Shown here: positions 37,753 to 47,391 of the stretch, piece by piece
How the letters are laid out: each line of letters begins with the position of its first letter
How positions within the stretch are numbered: position 1 is the stretch's first letter
Assembly (NCBI GenBank): GCA_964586315.1
Contig: CAZPHE010000004.1
Coordinates: 1-64,000 of the forward strand
DNA length: 64,000 nt
Direction: 5' to 3'
From: CAZEER01 sp964586315
Lineage (GTDB): Bacteria > Fidelibacterota > Marinisomatia > Marinisomatales > UBA1611
The notes under the pieces: generated by a model
What the model saw: only the letters and a program-made list of their open reading frames with translations
Databases searched by the model: none
Told to the model about the DNA's origin: nothing
Position numbers and translations under genes: made by a program

Positions 37753-39916
37753 TATCTTGGAATTCTATTGGTAAAGTAGATAATACACTAGAATGCTTAC
37801 CAGTTTTAACTAATGGTATTATATCAACAAATTCAATATTTATCTTTGTTTTATCCCCAAGTGTATTTGATATCATTAAAATTAATTTTTTAAATAATTT
37901 TTCTTCATATCTTAAAGCTTTAACAATTTTAATATCAATTTCACCTGATTTTGTTTGAATAACCTGATATTGTTTAACAATAAATTCGTAATCCTTAAAC
38001 AAATGAGAAAAATAAGTTCCAGGTAGAAATTTACCATTCGCACCAACAATGATAGATTGCACTCTACCTTGTATATTACCAATCAAAGGTAAACCACGAC
38101 CACATTTACAACTTTCATCACCTAATGCTGTTGCTAAATCACCTATCCTATATCTTATCAATGGCATACAATAATTGTTCAAATCAGTAATAACCACTTC
38201 ACCAACTTCACCTTTGAGCGCAGTTTTTTTATCTTTTAATATTTCAACAATATAATTTTCTGCAACTATATGGTGCCCTAAATGATGATCACATTCATAT
38301 GCAATTCCAGAAAATTCACGACTACCATATTTATCATAGACCTTACAATTTAAACTATCTTCAATGGATTTTCTGGAATGATCTGGTAACATTTGTGCAG
38401 AGGATATAACCGACAGTATTTTATTTGATAGTTTTGTTTTTGAAGAAATATATTTTGCACACAGATTCAGGGCTTCAGCATAACCATCTATAAGAGTTGG
38501 TTTATATTTTGATAATTTTTTTATCATCCTATCTATATTTTCTTTTTTAATTTCAAATACTGGGAAAAATTTTCTTCTAGTAAAAAAAGCATCAAGATAT
38601 TCTTTTATAATTTGAATACGGCTTAAACCTAAAGTTTGATGCCATAAACGGGCTTGTTTATCACCAAATTTGTACTTGGTCATTTCCATACCTCGTAAAG
38701 TTGCAGCCCAACGGAATTCTAATTGATGTTTATCAACATAATATGTGAAAGGCTGGCCAGTTGAACCACTTGTTGTTATTTTTTGAATTTTCTTCTTATC
38801 ATGATTATCAGACATTAGATCAAAATAAATATTCTTTTTCACATCCTTTTTGCTTAAAAGCGGAAATTTATGGAGATCATCTATTGATTGAATATCATCA
38901 GGCAATAGCCTTAATGTATCCATTTGTTCTCTATAATATGGTACGTGTTTATATGCGTGTTGTATTAATAATATTAATTTTTTATTCTGGAGCTTTTTTA
39001 TTTCTTTTTTTGGCAACCATTGAGATTGATTAAACTCATTATAATAAGTAGCAACAGAACGACCAATCATCCAATGATGTAGAGGCATTAAGAAAATATA
39101 AAATCGAAACCACAACCTTCTGAATCCTTTTATTCGATAATAATTCCTCATATTTATCTGAATTGTATCTAATATTTGTTTTAGAACTGTTTTCTTTCTT
39201 GGTGATATTTTATACTCAATTATCGCAAGTAAAATATCATAGAGTACATAAGTAATCAATTTTATTGGTAAATAAGGTATGAATGAACTACCCAAGTGTC
39301 TTGATAAAAATAATGTCTCTACCTCTTTTATCCTATATCCCTTAGAATGCGCTGCTACCATAATTAATGATTGAAAATATTTATAATAAAATCTGTGATT
39401 CAGTACATCTTCAAAAATTGATTTATTGCAAATTATAAAACCAGATTTATTATCTTTTAGTTTCATTCTAAAAATAGTATTTAATAAAATGTTTAAGATT
39501 ATAGACAGATTTTTCCTTGAATCTTTTAATCTTCCAATACTACTTCTGTAACCCTGTACTATATCAGCATTAGAAAATTCTAATTCTTTATACAATCGCC
39601 CTATAGATTCTGGTTGGTATTGTAAATCTGCATCGATTATACAAATATATTTACCAACGCTATTTTTCATTCCTGTTCTCCATGCAGCCTCTATACCTTT
39701 ATTTTCTTTATGATTAATGCCAATTACAGAATCAGGATATAGATTAATCATTTCATTAATTTTTTTCTCTGTTCCATCTTTACTACCATCATTTACTAAA
39801 ATTATTTCTGCTGTAAGGTTAATTTTTTTTATTGTATTTATTAATCTATTAACTAATTCAGATATATTATGTTCTTCATTATAACATGGTGCAATGATTG
39901 ATAGTCCTTTATCCAT
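37736..39916 (-). CDS. Fusion: GT2 glycosyltransferase + CapK/PaaK-type adenylate-forming enzyme
   Basis: 726 residues. Residues 1-240 are a DPM1-like GT2: LSIIAPCYNEEHNI (5-18), VNDGSKDGTE (41-50), DADLQYQPES (95-104), HLGSS near 207. Residues 265-720 are a phenylacetate-CoA-ligase-like adenylating domain of the CapK type: the ATP loop TTSGSTGQPF (381-390), YDKYGSREF, and MPLIRYRIGDLA before a CxCGR segment. CapK proteins occur alone in capsule loci with unknown substrate. A fused transferase suggests that acyl activation and glycosylation act on one product. It overlaps the upstream epimerase gene by eight bases. Confidence 0.88.
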   Translation of the reverse strand: MDKGLSIIAPCYNEEHNISELVNRLINTIKKINLTAEIILVNDGSKDGTEKKINEMINLYPDSVIGINHKENKGIEAAWRTGMKNSVGKYICIIDADLQYQPESIGRLYKELEFSNADIVQGYRSSIGRLKDSRKNLSIILNILLNTIFRMKLKDNKSGFIICNKSIFEDVLNHRFYYKYFQSLIMVAAHSKGYRIKEVETLFLSRHLGSSFIPYLPIKLITYVLYDILLAIIEYKISPRKKTVLKQILDTIQINMRNYYRIKGFRRLWFRFYIFLMPLHHWMIGRSVATYYNEFNQSQWLPKKEIKKLQNKKLILLIQHAYKHVPYYREQMDTLRLLPDDIQSIDDLHKFPLLSKKDVKKNIYFDLMSDNHDKKKIQKITTSGSTGQPFTYYVDKHQLEFRWAATLRGMEMTKYKFGDKQARLWHQTLGLSRIQIIKEYLDAFFTRRKFFPVFEIKKENIDRMIKKLSKYKPTLIDGYAEALNLCAKYISSKTKLSNKILSVISSAQMLPDHSRKSIEDSLNCKVYDKYGSREFSGIAYECDHHLGHHIVAENYIVEILKDKKTALKGEVGEVVITDLNNYCMPLIRYRIGDLATALGDESCKCGRGLPLIGNIQGRVQSIIVGANGKFLPGTYFSHLFKDYEFIVKQYQVIQTKSGEIDIKIVKALRYEEKLFKKLILMISNTLGDKTKINIEFVDIIPLVKTGKHSSVLSTLPIEFQDIENYK

Positions 39917-40868
39917 TTTTTATCCAATCATATGTTCTTTCCAATCCTTCATTTAAATCAACTTTAGGTTTATATTTCAATAATCTAATAGCTTTATTAA
40001 CATCACCAACGCGTGTAGTTCCAACAGTCTCATCTTCATCATGAAAAATTGTTTTACCATTAAATTTTGCAATAATTTTCATTTTTTCAATTAAATCTTT
40101 AATTGTAATACCAATTCCAGAGCCAATATTGAATGTTTGTTTATCAATATTAAGTCTCATAGCAGAAATAGTACCATCAACAATATCATCCACATAGGAA
40201 TAATCAAGCGTTTGTAATCCATCGCCATTTATTATAGGTGGTTCCCCAGAGACCATCCTTTCAAAATTTTTTACTATTACTGATTTATACCCCTTTCCAG
40301 AATATTGCATCGGGCCATAAACAAAAAAGTACCTTAGTATATTATATTCAATAAAATTACAGTAATGGTTTAAAATATATTCACCTGTTAATTTAGAGAT
40401 ACCATAAATAGTTGTTGGATAAGGACAATGATTTTCATTGAATTTTGGGAATGATAACTTTCCATAAGCATATAGACTACTTGAAAATATAACTTTCTTA
40501 ATTTTTACTCTTATACATACTTCTAATATTTTAACTATTCCTATTATGTTTGTGTTTAAAATATCTAAAGGATTATCTTTTGATTGATTATGTTTTTCTG
40601 CAGCTAAGTGAAATAAAAATTCAGAACCCCTAAGAACATGCGTTAATTCATCTAGAGATACTTCATTTAAAGATAAATTATGAAAACTGATATTATCATT
40701 CTTTAAAGGTAAATTTTGTTTGATTCCATAACTACAATTATCAATTATTATTACTTTTGATACACCAAGTGTTAATAACTTTTTAACAAGAAATGAGCCA
40801 ATGAAACCACAACCTCCAGTTACAACTACCTTTTTATCTATAAGATTATTCTTTATTTTAATTTCCAT
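39909..40868 (-). CDS. NAD-dependent nucleotide-sugar epimerase/dehydratase (extended SDR)
   Basis: 319 residues. Rossmann motif VTGGCGFIGSFL (17-28), catalytic SS..YGISK (about 130-148) and the substrate-domain FGP-like YGPMQYSGKG. GalE/UDP-glucuronate epimerase-like by general pattern. The C-terminal LNEGLERTYDWIKNG is typical. The substrate is unknown. It sits between a GT2 and the GT2-CapK fusion. Confidence 0.85.
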   Translation of the reverse strand: MEIKIKNNLIDKKVVVTGGCGFIGSFLVKKLLTLGVSKVIIIDNCSYGIKQNLPLKNDNISFHNLSLNEVSLDELTHVLRGSEFLFHLAAEKHNQSKDNPLDILNTNIIGIVKILEVCIRVKIKKVIFSSSLYAYGKLSFPKFNENHCPYPTTIYGISKLTGEYILNHYCNFIEYNILRYFFVYGPMQYSGKGYKSVIVKNFERMVSGEPPIINGDGLQTLDYSYVDDIVDGTISAMRLNIDKQTFNIGSGIGITIKDLIEKMKIIAKFNGKTIFHDEDETVGTTRVGDVNKAIRLLKYKPKVDLNEGLERTYDWIKNG

Positions 40869-40891
40869 GTAAAAAATATAGACTAATTATA

Positions 40892-41773
40892 TTAAAAAAT
40901 CCTTCCAAGCCTTCTTAAAGTATAACGAATAGTTGACATATTCTCTTCATCAAAGATGGTTTTAAATGCAGGAACTTGGTCACCATATTCGAGTGCTTTC
41001 CTAGCAAATTCTGCGGCTTTTTTTCTATTACCAATGGCCTTATATCTCCTAGCCATTTGTTCATAAACATGAAATCTGGCAATATTTTTTCTATTTTGTG
41101 AACTAAAGTAGCTTGGATGTCTTTCAATAATTTTTTCAACAATATCTGGACGTAAATGTAAAAACTTATTTCCAACACTATTTAAAACTTGTCTGCGTTT
41201 GTAAATCAAATTATTGGTATACACTCCAAGTATATTATTTTCATAAATGCTTAACCAAAAATCCCAATCTGCATTAATAAAAAAGCCATCATAAAATCCG
41301 CCTAGGTTATAAAATAAAGACTTTTTTATTGGACTTGCAGCATTAAATAGTGGGCTTTTACAAAGATAATCGGGATCGTCAACGGGTTTTCTTATCTCTG
41401 AATGTCCTTTCGAAAAATATTCACAATTTCCATAGATAAATTCTGCATCGGGATTTTTTTTAATGGCCTCTGTTATATCATTAACTGCATTAACTGGCAG
41501 TAGATCATCACCATCGAGCTGACAATACCATTCGGTATCAGATAATTCAATTGCTTTTTGTCTTGTACTATATGGTCCCTGATTATTTTTAAATATATAT
41601 TTCTTGAATTTTGGATGATTAAACTTATCAAATATGCGCCTAGTTATTCTGTCTGATCCTCCATCTATAATGATCACACCAAACCATTGATCACATTTTT
41701 GTTCAAGGACTGATTTAATTGTTTCCGATAAATAAATACCGCTATTAAAAGCAGTAATACCTACTGTGATCAT
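40892..41773 (-). CDS. GT2 glycosyltransferase
   Basis: 293 residues. GT-A core: MITVGITAFNSGIYLSETI (1-19), IIIDGGSDRIT (34-44), CQLDGDDLLP (metal site near 88-97) and INADWDFWLSIY near 175. The C-terminal 70 residues are basic and helical, with no hydrophobic segment. The 78 bases downstream are AT-rich with no visible feature. Confidence 0.86.
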   Translation of the reverse strand: MITVGITAFNSGIYLSETIKSVLEQKCDQWFGVIIIDGGSDRITRRIFDKFNHPKFKKYIFKNNQGPYSTRQKAIELSDTEWYCQLDGDDLLPVNAVNDITEAIKKNPDAEFIYGNCEYFSKGHSEIRKPVDDPDYLCKSPLFNAASPIKKSLFYNLGGFYDGFFINADWDFWLSIYENNILGVYTNNLIYKRRQVLNSVGNKFLHLRPDIVEKIIERHPSYFSSQNRKNIARFHVYEQMARRYKAIGNRKKAAEFARKALEYGDQVPAFKTIFDEENMSTIRYTLRRLGRIF

Positions 41774-41851
41774 CGGTTCATCTATTTTATTTGATTTAGT
41801 TTCTATTATAAGTATTAGAATTAAAAAGTGAAGAATTAAGACAATTTCTGG

Positions 41852-42739
41852 TTAAAAATTTTTTATTAGATTCATTAATCTTCTATAAAGCTTTTTATAA
41901 ATAATTAAAAAAAAAGAATATTCTGGAAAAATTATTGGCAATTTTCCCAAGTTTCTCATTCTAAACTCTTTCGATTTTTTTCTTTTAATATTGCTAGAAA
42001 CAATATGATAATTTGAATCCAATAAATTAAGAGCGTTTTCTCCTGTTATCTTAATATTATGAATTGCATCATTACTTGATAATAAATCAGCGTGATTTTT
42101 ATAGGATTTATAGTTGTAACTATGATTTTGGTGTATTGTAAAAACGTTATCAGAAATATCAATTAATGGGATTCTCTTATTACGAGCTTTCCAAAGTAAC
42201 CAATTATCCCATCCGATTCGCCCAATTACAAGTTTAGGAATTTTATTAAAGGTACCTTTTTTAAAAATAAAATAATCAATACCGGTACAACTATGTTTTT
42301 TTGATTTTTCTTTTGCATAAGACCAAAAATTATTTGAGTCATCTGAGTTACTAAAATCGATCAACTCATTAACATTTAAGTCCCATCTATGACCAACTGC
42401 TAAATATTTTCTATTATACATTTTAAGTATTTTAATTGTTTCTAAAAAATTTTTAGGAAATAAAATATCTGAATTAACATAACATAATATGTCATTTGTT
42501 GAATTTTTCTCCGCGGTTTTAAATAAACCTGGTATAGTTGGGATACCATCTTTGGATGATTCAATCTCTTTTATATATTTTGCACCAATTTTTTTGGCTT
42601 CGCTTTCAGCACCTAGAGAATTACCCATAATAATAATTTCTATTTTTTTTGATAACGATCTCCAGTTCAAAAAAGCATTTTTTTGAATTTTAGTAAATTC
42701 ATTAGTAAAATTTTTAGGCGTTGAAAAAATTGTTATCAT
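41852..42739 (-). CDS. GT-A-like glycosyltransferase, divergent
   Basis: 295 residues. It lacks the usual GT2 opening but begins MITIFSTPKNF and has the nucleotide-sugar features ILCYVNSDILFP (near 84-95, SD in the DxD place) and IGWDNWLLWKAR near 173. These resemble glycosyltransferases annotated as hypothetical in capsule loci. The start codon shares one base with the stop of the upstream GT2 gene (TAATG). A transferase function is inferred from pattern and context. Confidence 0.68.
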   Translation of the reverse strand: MITIFSTPKNFTNEFTKIQKNAFLNWRSLSKKIEIIIMGNSLGAESEAKKIGAKYIKEIESSKDGIPTIPGLFKTAEKNSTNDILCYVNSDILFPKNFLETIKILKMYNRKYLAVGHRWDLNVNELIDFSNSDDSNNFWSYAKEKSKKHSCTGIDYFIFKKGTFNKIPKLVIGRIGWDNWLLWKARNKRIPLIDISDNVFTIHQNHSYNYKSYKNHADLLSSNDAIHNIKITGENALNLLDSNYHIVSSNIKRKKSKEFRMRNLGKLPIIFPEYSFFLIIYKKLYRRLMNLIKNF

Positions 42740-43650
42740 TATTTTTTAAGCTCTTGAATCAAAACACCTAATATTTTTTTTGATTTAAAAGTAATCATGA
42801 ATTCAATTATATCAATAATAAAAATGTAGTATTTTTTTTTATTTAAATTATTTTTACAAATAAATACAAAGTAATTTTTTAATTTAGAATAGATTCTACT
42901 TTTTATATTTTTTTTTTCAAAATTCTCAATATCATCTAAAAGATGTTGATTTTTCTTGTAAATTTTTATCTGTTCACGATAATGTACTTCTGGCTTTGAA
43001 TTGTTTAGACCATTTTTTATCTTTCTATACACAGAATTAATCTCAGAACAATAACCGTATTTAAATTCTTTTGACATTCTTATTCTAAAATCCCAATCTT
43101 CCCAAATTTTTATTCTTTCATCATATAAACCAATTTTTTTTGCTGATGATTTATAAAACATTTCATTATGAAAGTTTGCCCCCGATTCTACATTAAAAGA
43201 TCGAAGAAAATTTTCTTTAAATACTTCGCCTTGAACTGGGAAATCACTTTCTTTAGAGAATACCCCATTTTGATTACCATTTTCATCTATAAATAAATGA
43301 TTAGAATAAACACAACCATAGTTACTACTCTTGAGTTTGGTTAATTCTATTTCAAGTTTTTTTGGGAAAAAATAATCATCTGCATCAACAAAAGTAATGA
43401 TGTTTTCATTGCAATTTTCAATCGCTGTATTTCTTGCTTTGCTAATTCCATAATTTTTTTCATGATATCTAACTTGAATTTTATTTGGATATCTATTTTT
43501 ATATCCATTAATAATATCTCTAGAATCATCAGTTGATGCATCATCAATAATTATGATCTCTTCCGGTTGAAGTGTTTGAGAAAGGACACTATCTATCGCT
43601 TTAGATAGAAATTTTGCTTTATTGTAAGAAGTAATATAGACGCTTATCAT
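42739..43650 (-). CDS. GT2 glycosyltransferase
   Basis: 303 residues. MISVYITSYNKAKFLSKAID (1-20), IIDDASTDDSRD (35-46), ITFVDADDYFFP (metal site near 86-97) and IKIWEDWDFRIRM near 180. The C-terminal 60 residues are Lys/Ile-rich and may be membrane-associated. It couples to the next gene through a TAATG overlap. Confidence 0.87.
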   Translation of the reverse strand: MISVYITSYNKAKFLSKAIDSVLSQTLQPEEIIIIDDASTDDSRDIINGYKNRYPNKIQVRYHEKNYGISKARNTAIENCNENIITFVDADDYFFPKKLEIELTKLKSSNYGCVYSNHLFIDENGNQNGVFSKESDFPVQGEVFKENFLRSFNVESGANFHNEMFYKSSAKKIGLYDERIKIWEDWDFRIRMSKEFKYGYCSEINSVYRKIKNGLNNSKPEVHYREQIKIYKKNQHLLDDIENFEKKNIKSRIYSKLKNYFVFICKNNLNKKKYYIFIIDIIEFMITFKSKKILGVLIQELKK

Positions 43651-43716
43651 ATTCTTTATATATTTATGTTACTTTAATCAATACATGAACAAAATTTTTT
43701 AATATCAACGGATTTA

Positions 43717-44757
43717 TTATAATTTTTTTCCATTATGTTTTAATGGTTTATAATATAATATACATTTAAAAAAAAATTTTAAATGTTGAAAATACGATCG
43801 ATTTGAATTCCTCATAATTGGTGATTTAAAATAAGGCTTTAAAAATTTCGGAGTAAAAATTAGTGGATTATCTATAATATTGAACCAATATCCGGAAATT
43901 TTTGTAAAATATTCAGGGTTTGGATAGATTTTCTTCTTTTTATTTGCATTAAATAGTTTATCAAGCCAATCTAGCATGCTAAAGATTATTTTATGATCTA
44001 CATGTATAACTTTTTTTTTAAAGTTCATGTGAAGTTTTAGAATATCATCTGATGGGTTCAATCCTAGGGTGTATAGTTGTTTTAAAATAATCCTTTTTGT
44101 ATTTCTTTCTATTAATTTTGAATTATTAGTTAAATTTTTTTCATGCTGTCGATATTGACCTAATATATTAGGAAGATTTTTAACTTTCAATGTTGTAATA
44201 ATATCAGTGATTAACTGAAAATCCTCACTACCTTCAACTTTTTTATCCCAGCCAAATTTATCTAACATTGTTTTTCGATACATTATACATGAATGTATAA
44301 AACAATTTTTGAAAAGAGTAATAACTTGCGTTTCTTTTGATGAAAGTGCCAATCCTTTTATTTGTTTTATTGATTTACCATTATTATCAATTGTCTCTGC
44401 CAGTCCTCCAATTAAACCATATTCTGGATTATTTTCTAAAAATTTATATTGAATTTCTAAACGATTTGGCATAGAAATATCATCTGAATCTAGTATAGCA
44501 ATGTATTCGCCTATGGAAGCATTTAATGCTGTAATCCTTGCATTGAGTGAACCAAGATTTTTTTGATGCTTTATAATTTTTATTCTATTATCATTAATTG
44601 ATTCTAATATACTTAACGTATTATCAGTAGAACCATCGTCTACTATTATTAATTCAAAATTAGTATGAGTTTGATTTAAAATACTTTTGATTGCATCTGA
44701 AACATGATTAGCCCCATTAAACACAATCATATTTACAGATACGAGACTATTTTTCAA
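43717..44757 (-). CDS. GT2 glycosyltransferase
   Basis: 346 residues. LVSVNMIVFNGANHVSDAI (5-23), IIVDDGSTDNTLS (37-49), YIAILDSDDISMPNR (metal site near 87-101) and VEGSEDFQLITDI near 178. The pattern is common in capsule transferases adding hexoses or amino sugars. It lies 47 bases after the triple-fusion gene. Confidence 0.87.
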   Translation of the reverse strand: MKNSLVSVNMIVFNGANHVSDAIKSILNQTHTNFELIIVDDGSTDNTLSILESINDNRIKIIKHQKNLGSLNARITALNASIGEYIAILDSDDISMPNRLEIQYKFLENNPEYGLIGGLAETIDNNGKSIKQIKGLALSSKETQVITLFKNCFIHSCIMYRKTMLDKFGWDKKVEGSEDFQLITDIITTLKVKNLPNILGQYRQHEKNLTNNSKLIERNTKRIILKQLYTLGLNPSDDILKLHMNFKKKVIHVDHKIIFSMLDWLDKLFNANKKKKIYPNPEYFTKISGYWFNIIDNPLIFTPKFLKPYFKSPIMRNSNRSYFQHLKFFFKCILYYKPLKHNGKKL

Positions 44758-44804
44758 CTTCTACTAAACTATAAAATTATCGGAAATAAATTTTCTATTC
44801 TCAA

Positions 44805-47366
44805 TTACCAGGTCAGTTCTCTAAATGTAATAAACTTTGATCCAGACTCAACCATTTCTTTATTATTATTTTTAATTGAATCAAAAAAGTTCCATGCCAA
44901 AACTAATATATAATCTGGAGGATTTCTTAATGCAGATTCTTTATTCCGAATTTTAATACCTGTCCCAGGTAAATAATAATCATGTTTTAATTCATTATCT
45001 TCAATGATATAGTCTAAATGTTCAGCTGTAATATTATAATAATTTAATAGAGTGGTTGCTTTTGCTGGTGAGCCATAACCTACTATTAATTTATTTTGTT
45101 TTTTTAAATTATTTATCCTGTCTAAAGCAATAGATTTTCTATATTCTATTTTTTTTGAAAATTCTTGATAAAATTTAAAGTTATTAAGACCATCCCTTTT
45201 TTCTTCTGAAATAAACTTCCTAACACTAGAATCAATTTTAAATGTATTTTTATTAGCTATAAAAACTCTAATTGATCCACCATGCGTATCAACATGTTCA
45301 ACTTTGAATATTTTATAGCCTAGGTTACTGAAAAATCTATCAAGAGATAATACTGACCAATAGTTTACATGTTCATGATAAATATTATCAAAAGTCAAAT
45401 CCCTTATCGTATCCAATATATATTGTACCTCTATTATAAAGACACCTTTATCACAAAGTATATCAAATACTCCTAAAGTAAAATCTACAATATGATCAGT
45501 GTGAGCAAAAACATTAAATGCGGTAACCAGATCAGCTTTTCCCTTAGTATCCAATATTTTTTTAGCTATTTCCCTATCAAAATATTCATTGAGTGTTTCA
45601 ATTCCACATTCTCGTGCTATTGCACAGATATTAATTGCTGGCTCAATTCCTAAAACATTTATATTCTTTTCCTTTAGGGGTGATAAGAATACACCATCAT
45701 TACTTCCAATATCTATTACAAGAGAATTAGAGTTCAGTGATAACTCATTGATTAATTTATCTGCCAAGGAATTAAAATGGTTTCTAAAAGTTTTATTGGT
45801 AGATGAAACATAAAGATATTGATCAAACATTTGTTTTGGAGGAACAATAAATGATAATTGTGAATTATAACATTTTGGGCAATATTTCATTTCAAGAGGG
45901 AAAGTATTGACTTTTAAATCTTTATCTTTTGATAGATTGTTTGCTAATGGCGACATTCCTAACGATATTATATTTTCTAATCTGTTGTTCTCACAAACTC
46001 TACAAGAATATTTATAATAACTGATAAATAATTTTTTCAAATTATCATCAACAAGTTCATAAGGAATTGTATGAGTTATACCAAAATTTTCATGGTCTCT
46101 TTCACCCCTAACCAGATTCAAAAAAATTGAATCTTCAATAAATACCATCGTATGTGCAACATTAGGCGGAATGATTGATAAATCACCTTCGTTAATTATA
46201 TTTGTATTAATCACTGAATTATATTCAGATAAATCTTTTAAAATACTTATATATTTCCCTTTAATTAATAGACATTTTTGTTCTTGTATTGGATGATAGT
46301 GATTTGCCCTAACTGTTCCTTTTTTAGATTCGATATATCCCACAAGATTTATTGGTTCAGTTAAATTATAATTACTTATTTTCCCTCTTTCATCAATATA
46401 TTCATTTTCACCTGATTGAATTAATTCTAATGCATTATTTTGATAATTAAACGACCATTTATCAATCATTTCTTTAATAGATTCTTCTAAACAATATTTG
46501 AATTGAAAACCTAATTGTAATAGCTTTTTATTAGAAAGTGTATAGCCAGCATTTGGTATTTTTTCATCTGTTTTAATAATCTTTAATCTTGGTTGAAACT
46601 TTTTACATATCCCAGCAACTTCTTCTATAGTATGATTCTCATTAGAACAATGAAATATTTCTTTATTAGTTTGATTACTTTCTGCTAAAAATTTTAGGCA
46701 CCTTGCAGCATCAAATACTGAGACAAGACTTTTATGTTGTATTCCACCAGCAAAGAGTCTAATTGTTCCATTTTGAGCTGCAATTTTAGAAAAATGATTA
46801 GGCATAATATTTAATCTCATCATATCATTTGAATACCCATAAACTGTTCCCAATCTCACTATAGTATAATTTTTATTTGAATTAATTAAATCATCCTCAG
46901 TAATTACTTTACCTTTAGAATATGTTAATACTGGTTTAGTAAGCGCATCCTCCTGAATGCCATATTTAACTTTTTCAAGACCTTCAAAGACAACATGAGT
47001 TGAAGGAAAGATAATTTTACTTGTTTTTGGTGCAAGTGAAATGATATTCTTAGATGCATTTTCTCCAACATCTTTAATCAACTTATCTTTTGGATTTGAA
47101 AGAGCATGCTTTGTCCTAGGAACCTCTGTGATACCTGCAAGATGGTATATGAGATGTACTCCTTTAAAAACTTCCTTAATTAAACTGTTATCTCTTATAT
47201 CACCTTCTATATACCTTATCCCCCAATTATTTAATTGTGTGACAGATTTTGAAGCAAAACGATTATCTATAACAATTATTTTATTATATCTTGCCTCGCC
47301 TGAATAAATTTTGCATAATTCAGTACCTATATAACCAAGCCCTCCAGTAATAATGATTTTTTTCAT
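44805..47366 (-). CDS. Triple fusion: NAD-dependent epimerase + cupin + sugar C-methyltransferase
   Basis: 853 residues. Residues 1-305 are an extended SDR with GGLGYIG (8-14) and catalytic YSKGK (Y149, K153). Residues 320-440 are a cupin with NHYHPIQEQKCLLIKG (355-370) and PPNVAHTMVF (400-409), as in WxcM/FdtA-like or RmlC-like sugar isomerases. Residues 452-853 are a complete TylC3/NovU-type C-methyltransferase: zinc pairs C455/C458 and C496/C499, SAM loop IDIGSNDG (551-558), HEHVNYWS (664-671) and HGGSIRV (695-701). The chain could epimerise or reduce, isomerise and C-methylate one nucleotide sugar. A separate C-methyltransferase gene lies at 54816. Confidence 0.9.
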   Translation of the reverse strand: MKKIIITGGLGYIGTELCKIYSGEARYNKIIVIDNRFASKSVTQLNNWGIRYIEGDIRDNSLIKEVFKGVHLIYHLAGITEVPRTKHALSNPKDKLIKDVGENASKNIISLAPKTSKIIFPSTHVVFEGLEKVKYGIQEDALTKPVLTYSKGKVITEDDLINSNKNYTIVRLGTVYGYSNDMMRLNIMPNHFSKIAAQNGTIRLFAGGIQHKSLVSVFDAARCLKFLAESNQTNKEIFHCSNENHTIEEVAGICKKFQPRLKIIKTDEKIPNAGYTLSNKKLLQLGFQFKYCLEESIKEMIDKWSFNYQNNALELIQSGENEYIDERGKISNYNLTEPINLVGYIESKKGTVRANHYHPIQEQKCLLIKGKYISILKDLSEYNSVINTNIINEGDLSIIPPNVAHTMVFIEDSIFLNLVRGERDHENFGITHTIPYELVDDNLKKLFISYYKYSCRVCENNRLENIISLGMSPLANNLSKDKDLKVNTFPLEMKYCPKCYNSQLSFIVPPKQMFDQYLYVSSTNKTFRNHFNSLADKLINELSLNSNSLVIDIGSNDGVFLSPLKEKNINVLGIEPAINICAIARECGIETLNEYFDREIAKKILDTKGKADLVTAFNVFAHTDHIVDFTLGVFDILCDKGVFIIEVQYILDTIRDLTFDNIYHEHVNYWSVLSLDRFFSNLGYKIFKVEHVDTHGGSIRVFIANKNTFKIDSSVRKFISEEKRDGLNNFKFYQEFSKKIEYRKSIALDRINNLKKQNKLIVGYGSPAKATTLLNYYNITAEHLDYIIEDNELKHDYYLPGTGIKIRNKESALRNPPDYILVLAWNFFDSIKNNNKEMVESGSKFITFRELTW

Positions 47367-47391
47367 TGCATACTCACTTACAAACCATATA

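Noticed and set aside
40915..41178. Second minus-strand open frame overlapping the GT2 at 40892
   Set aside because: Out-of-frame shadow in AT-rich sequence; the GT2 frame is continuous and conserved.
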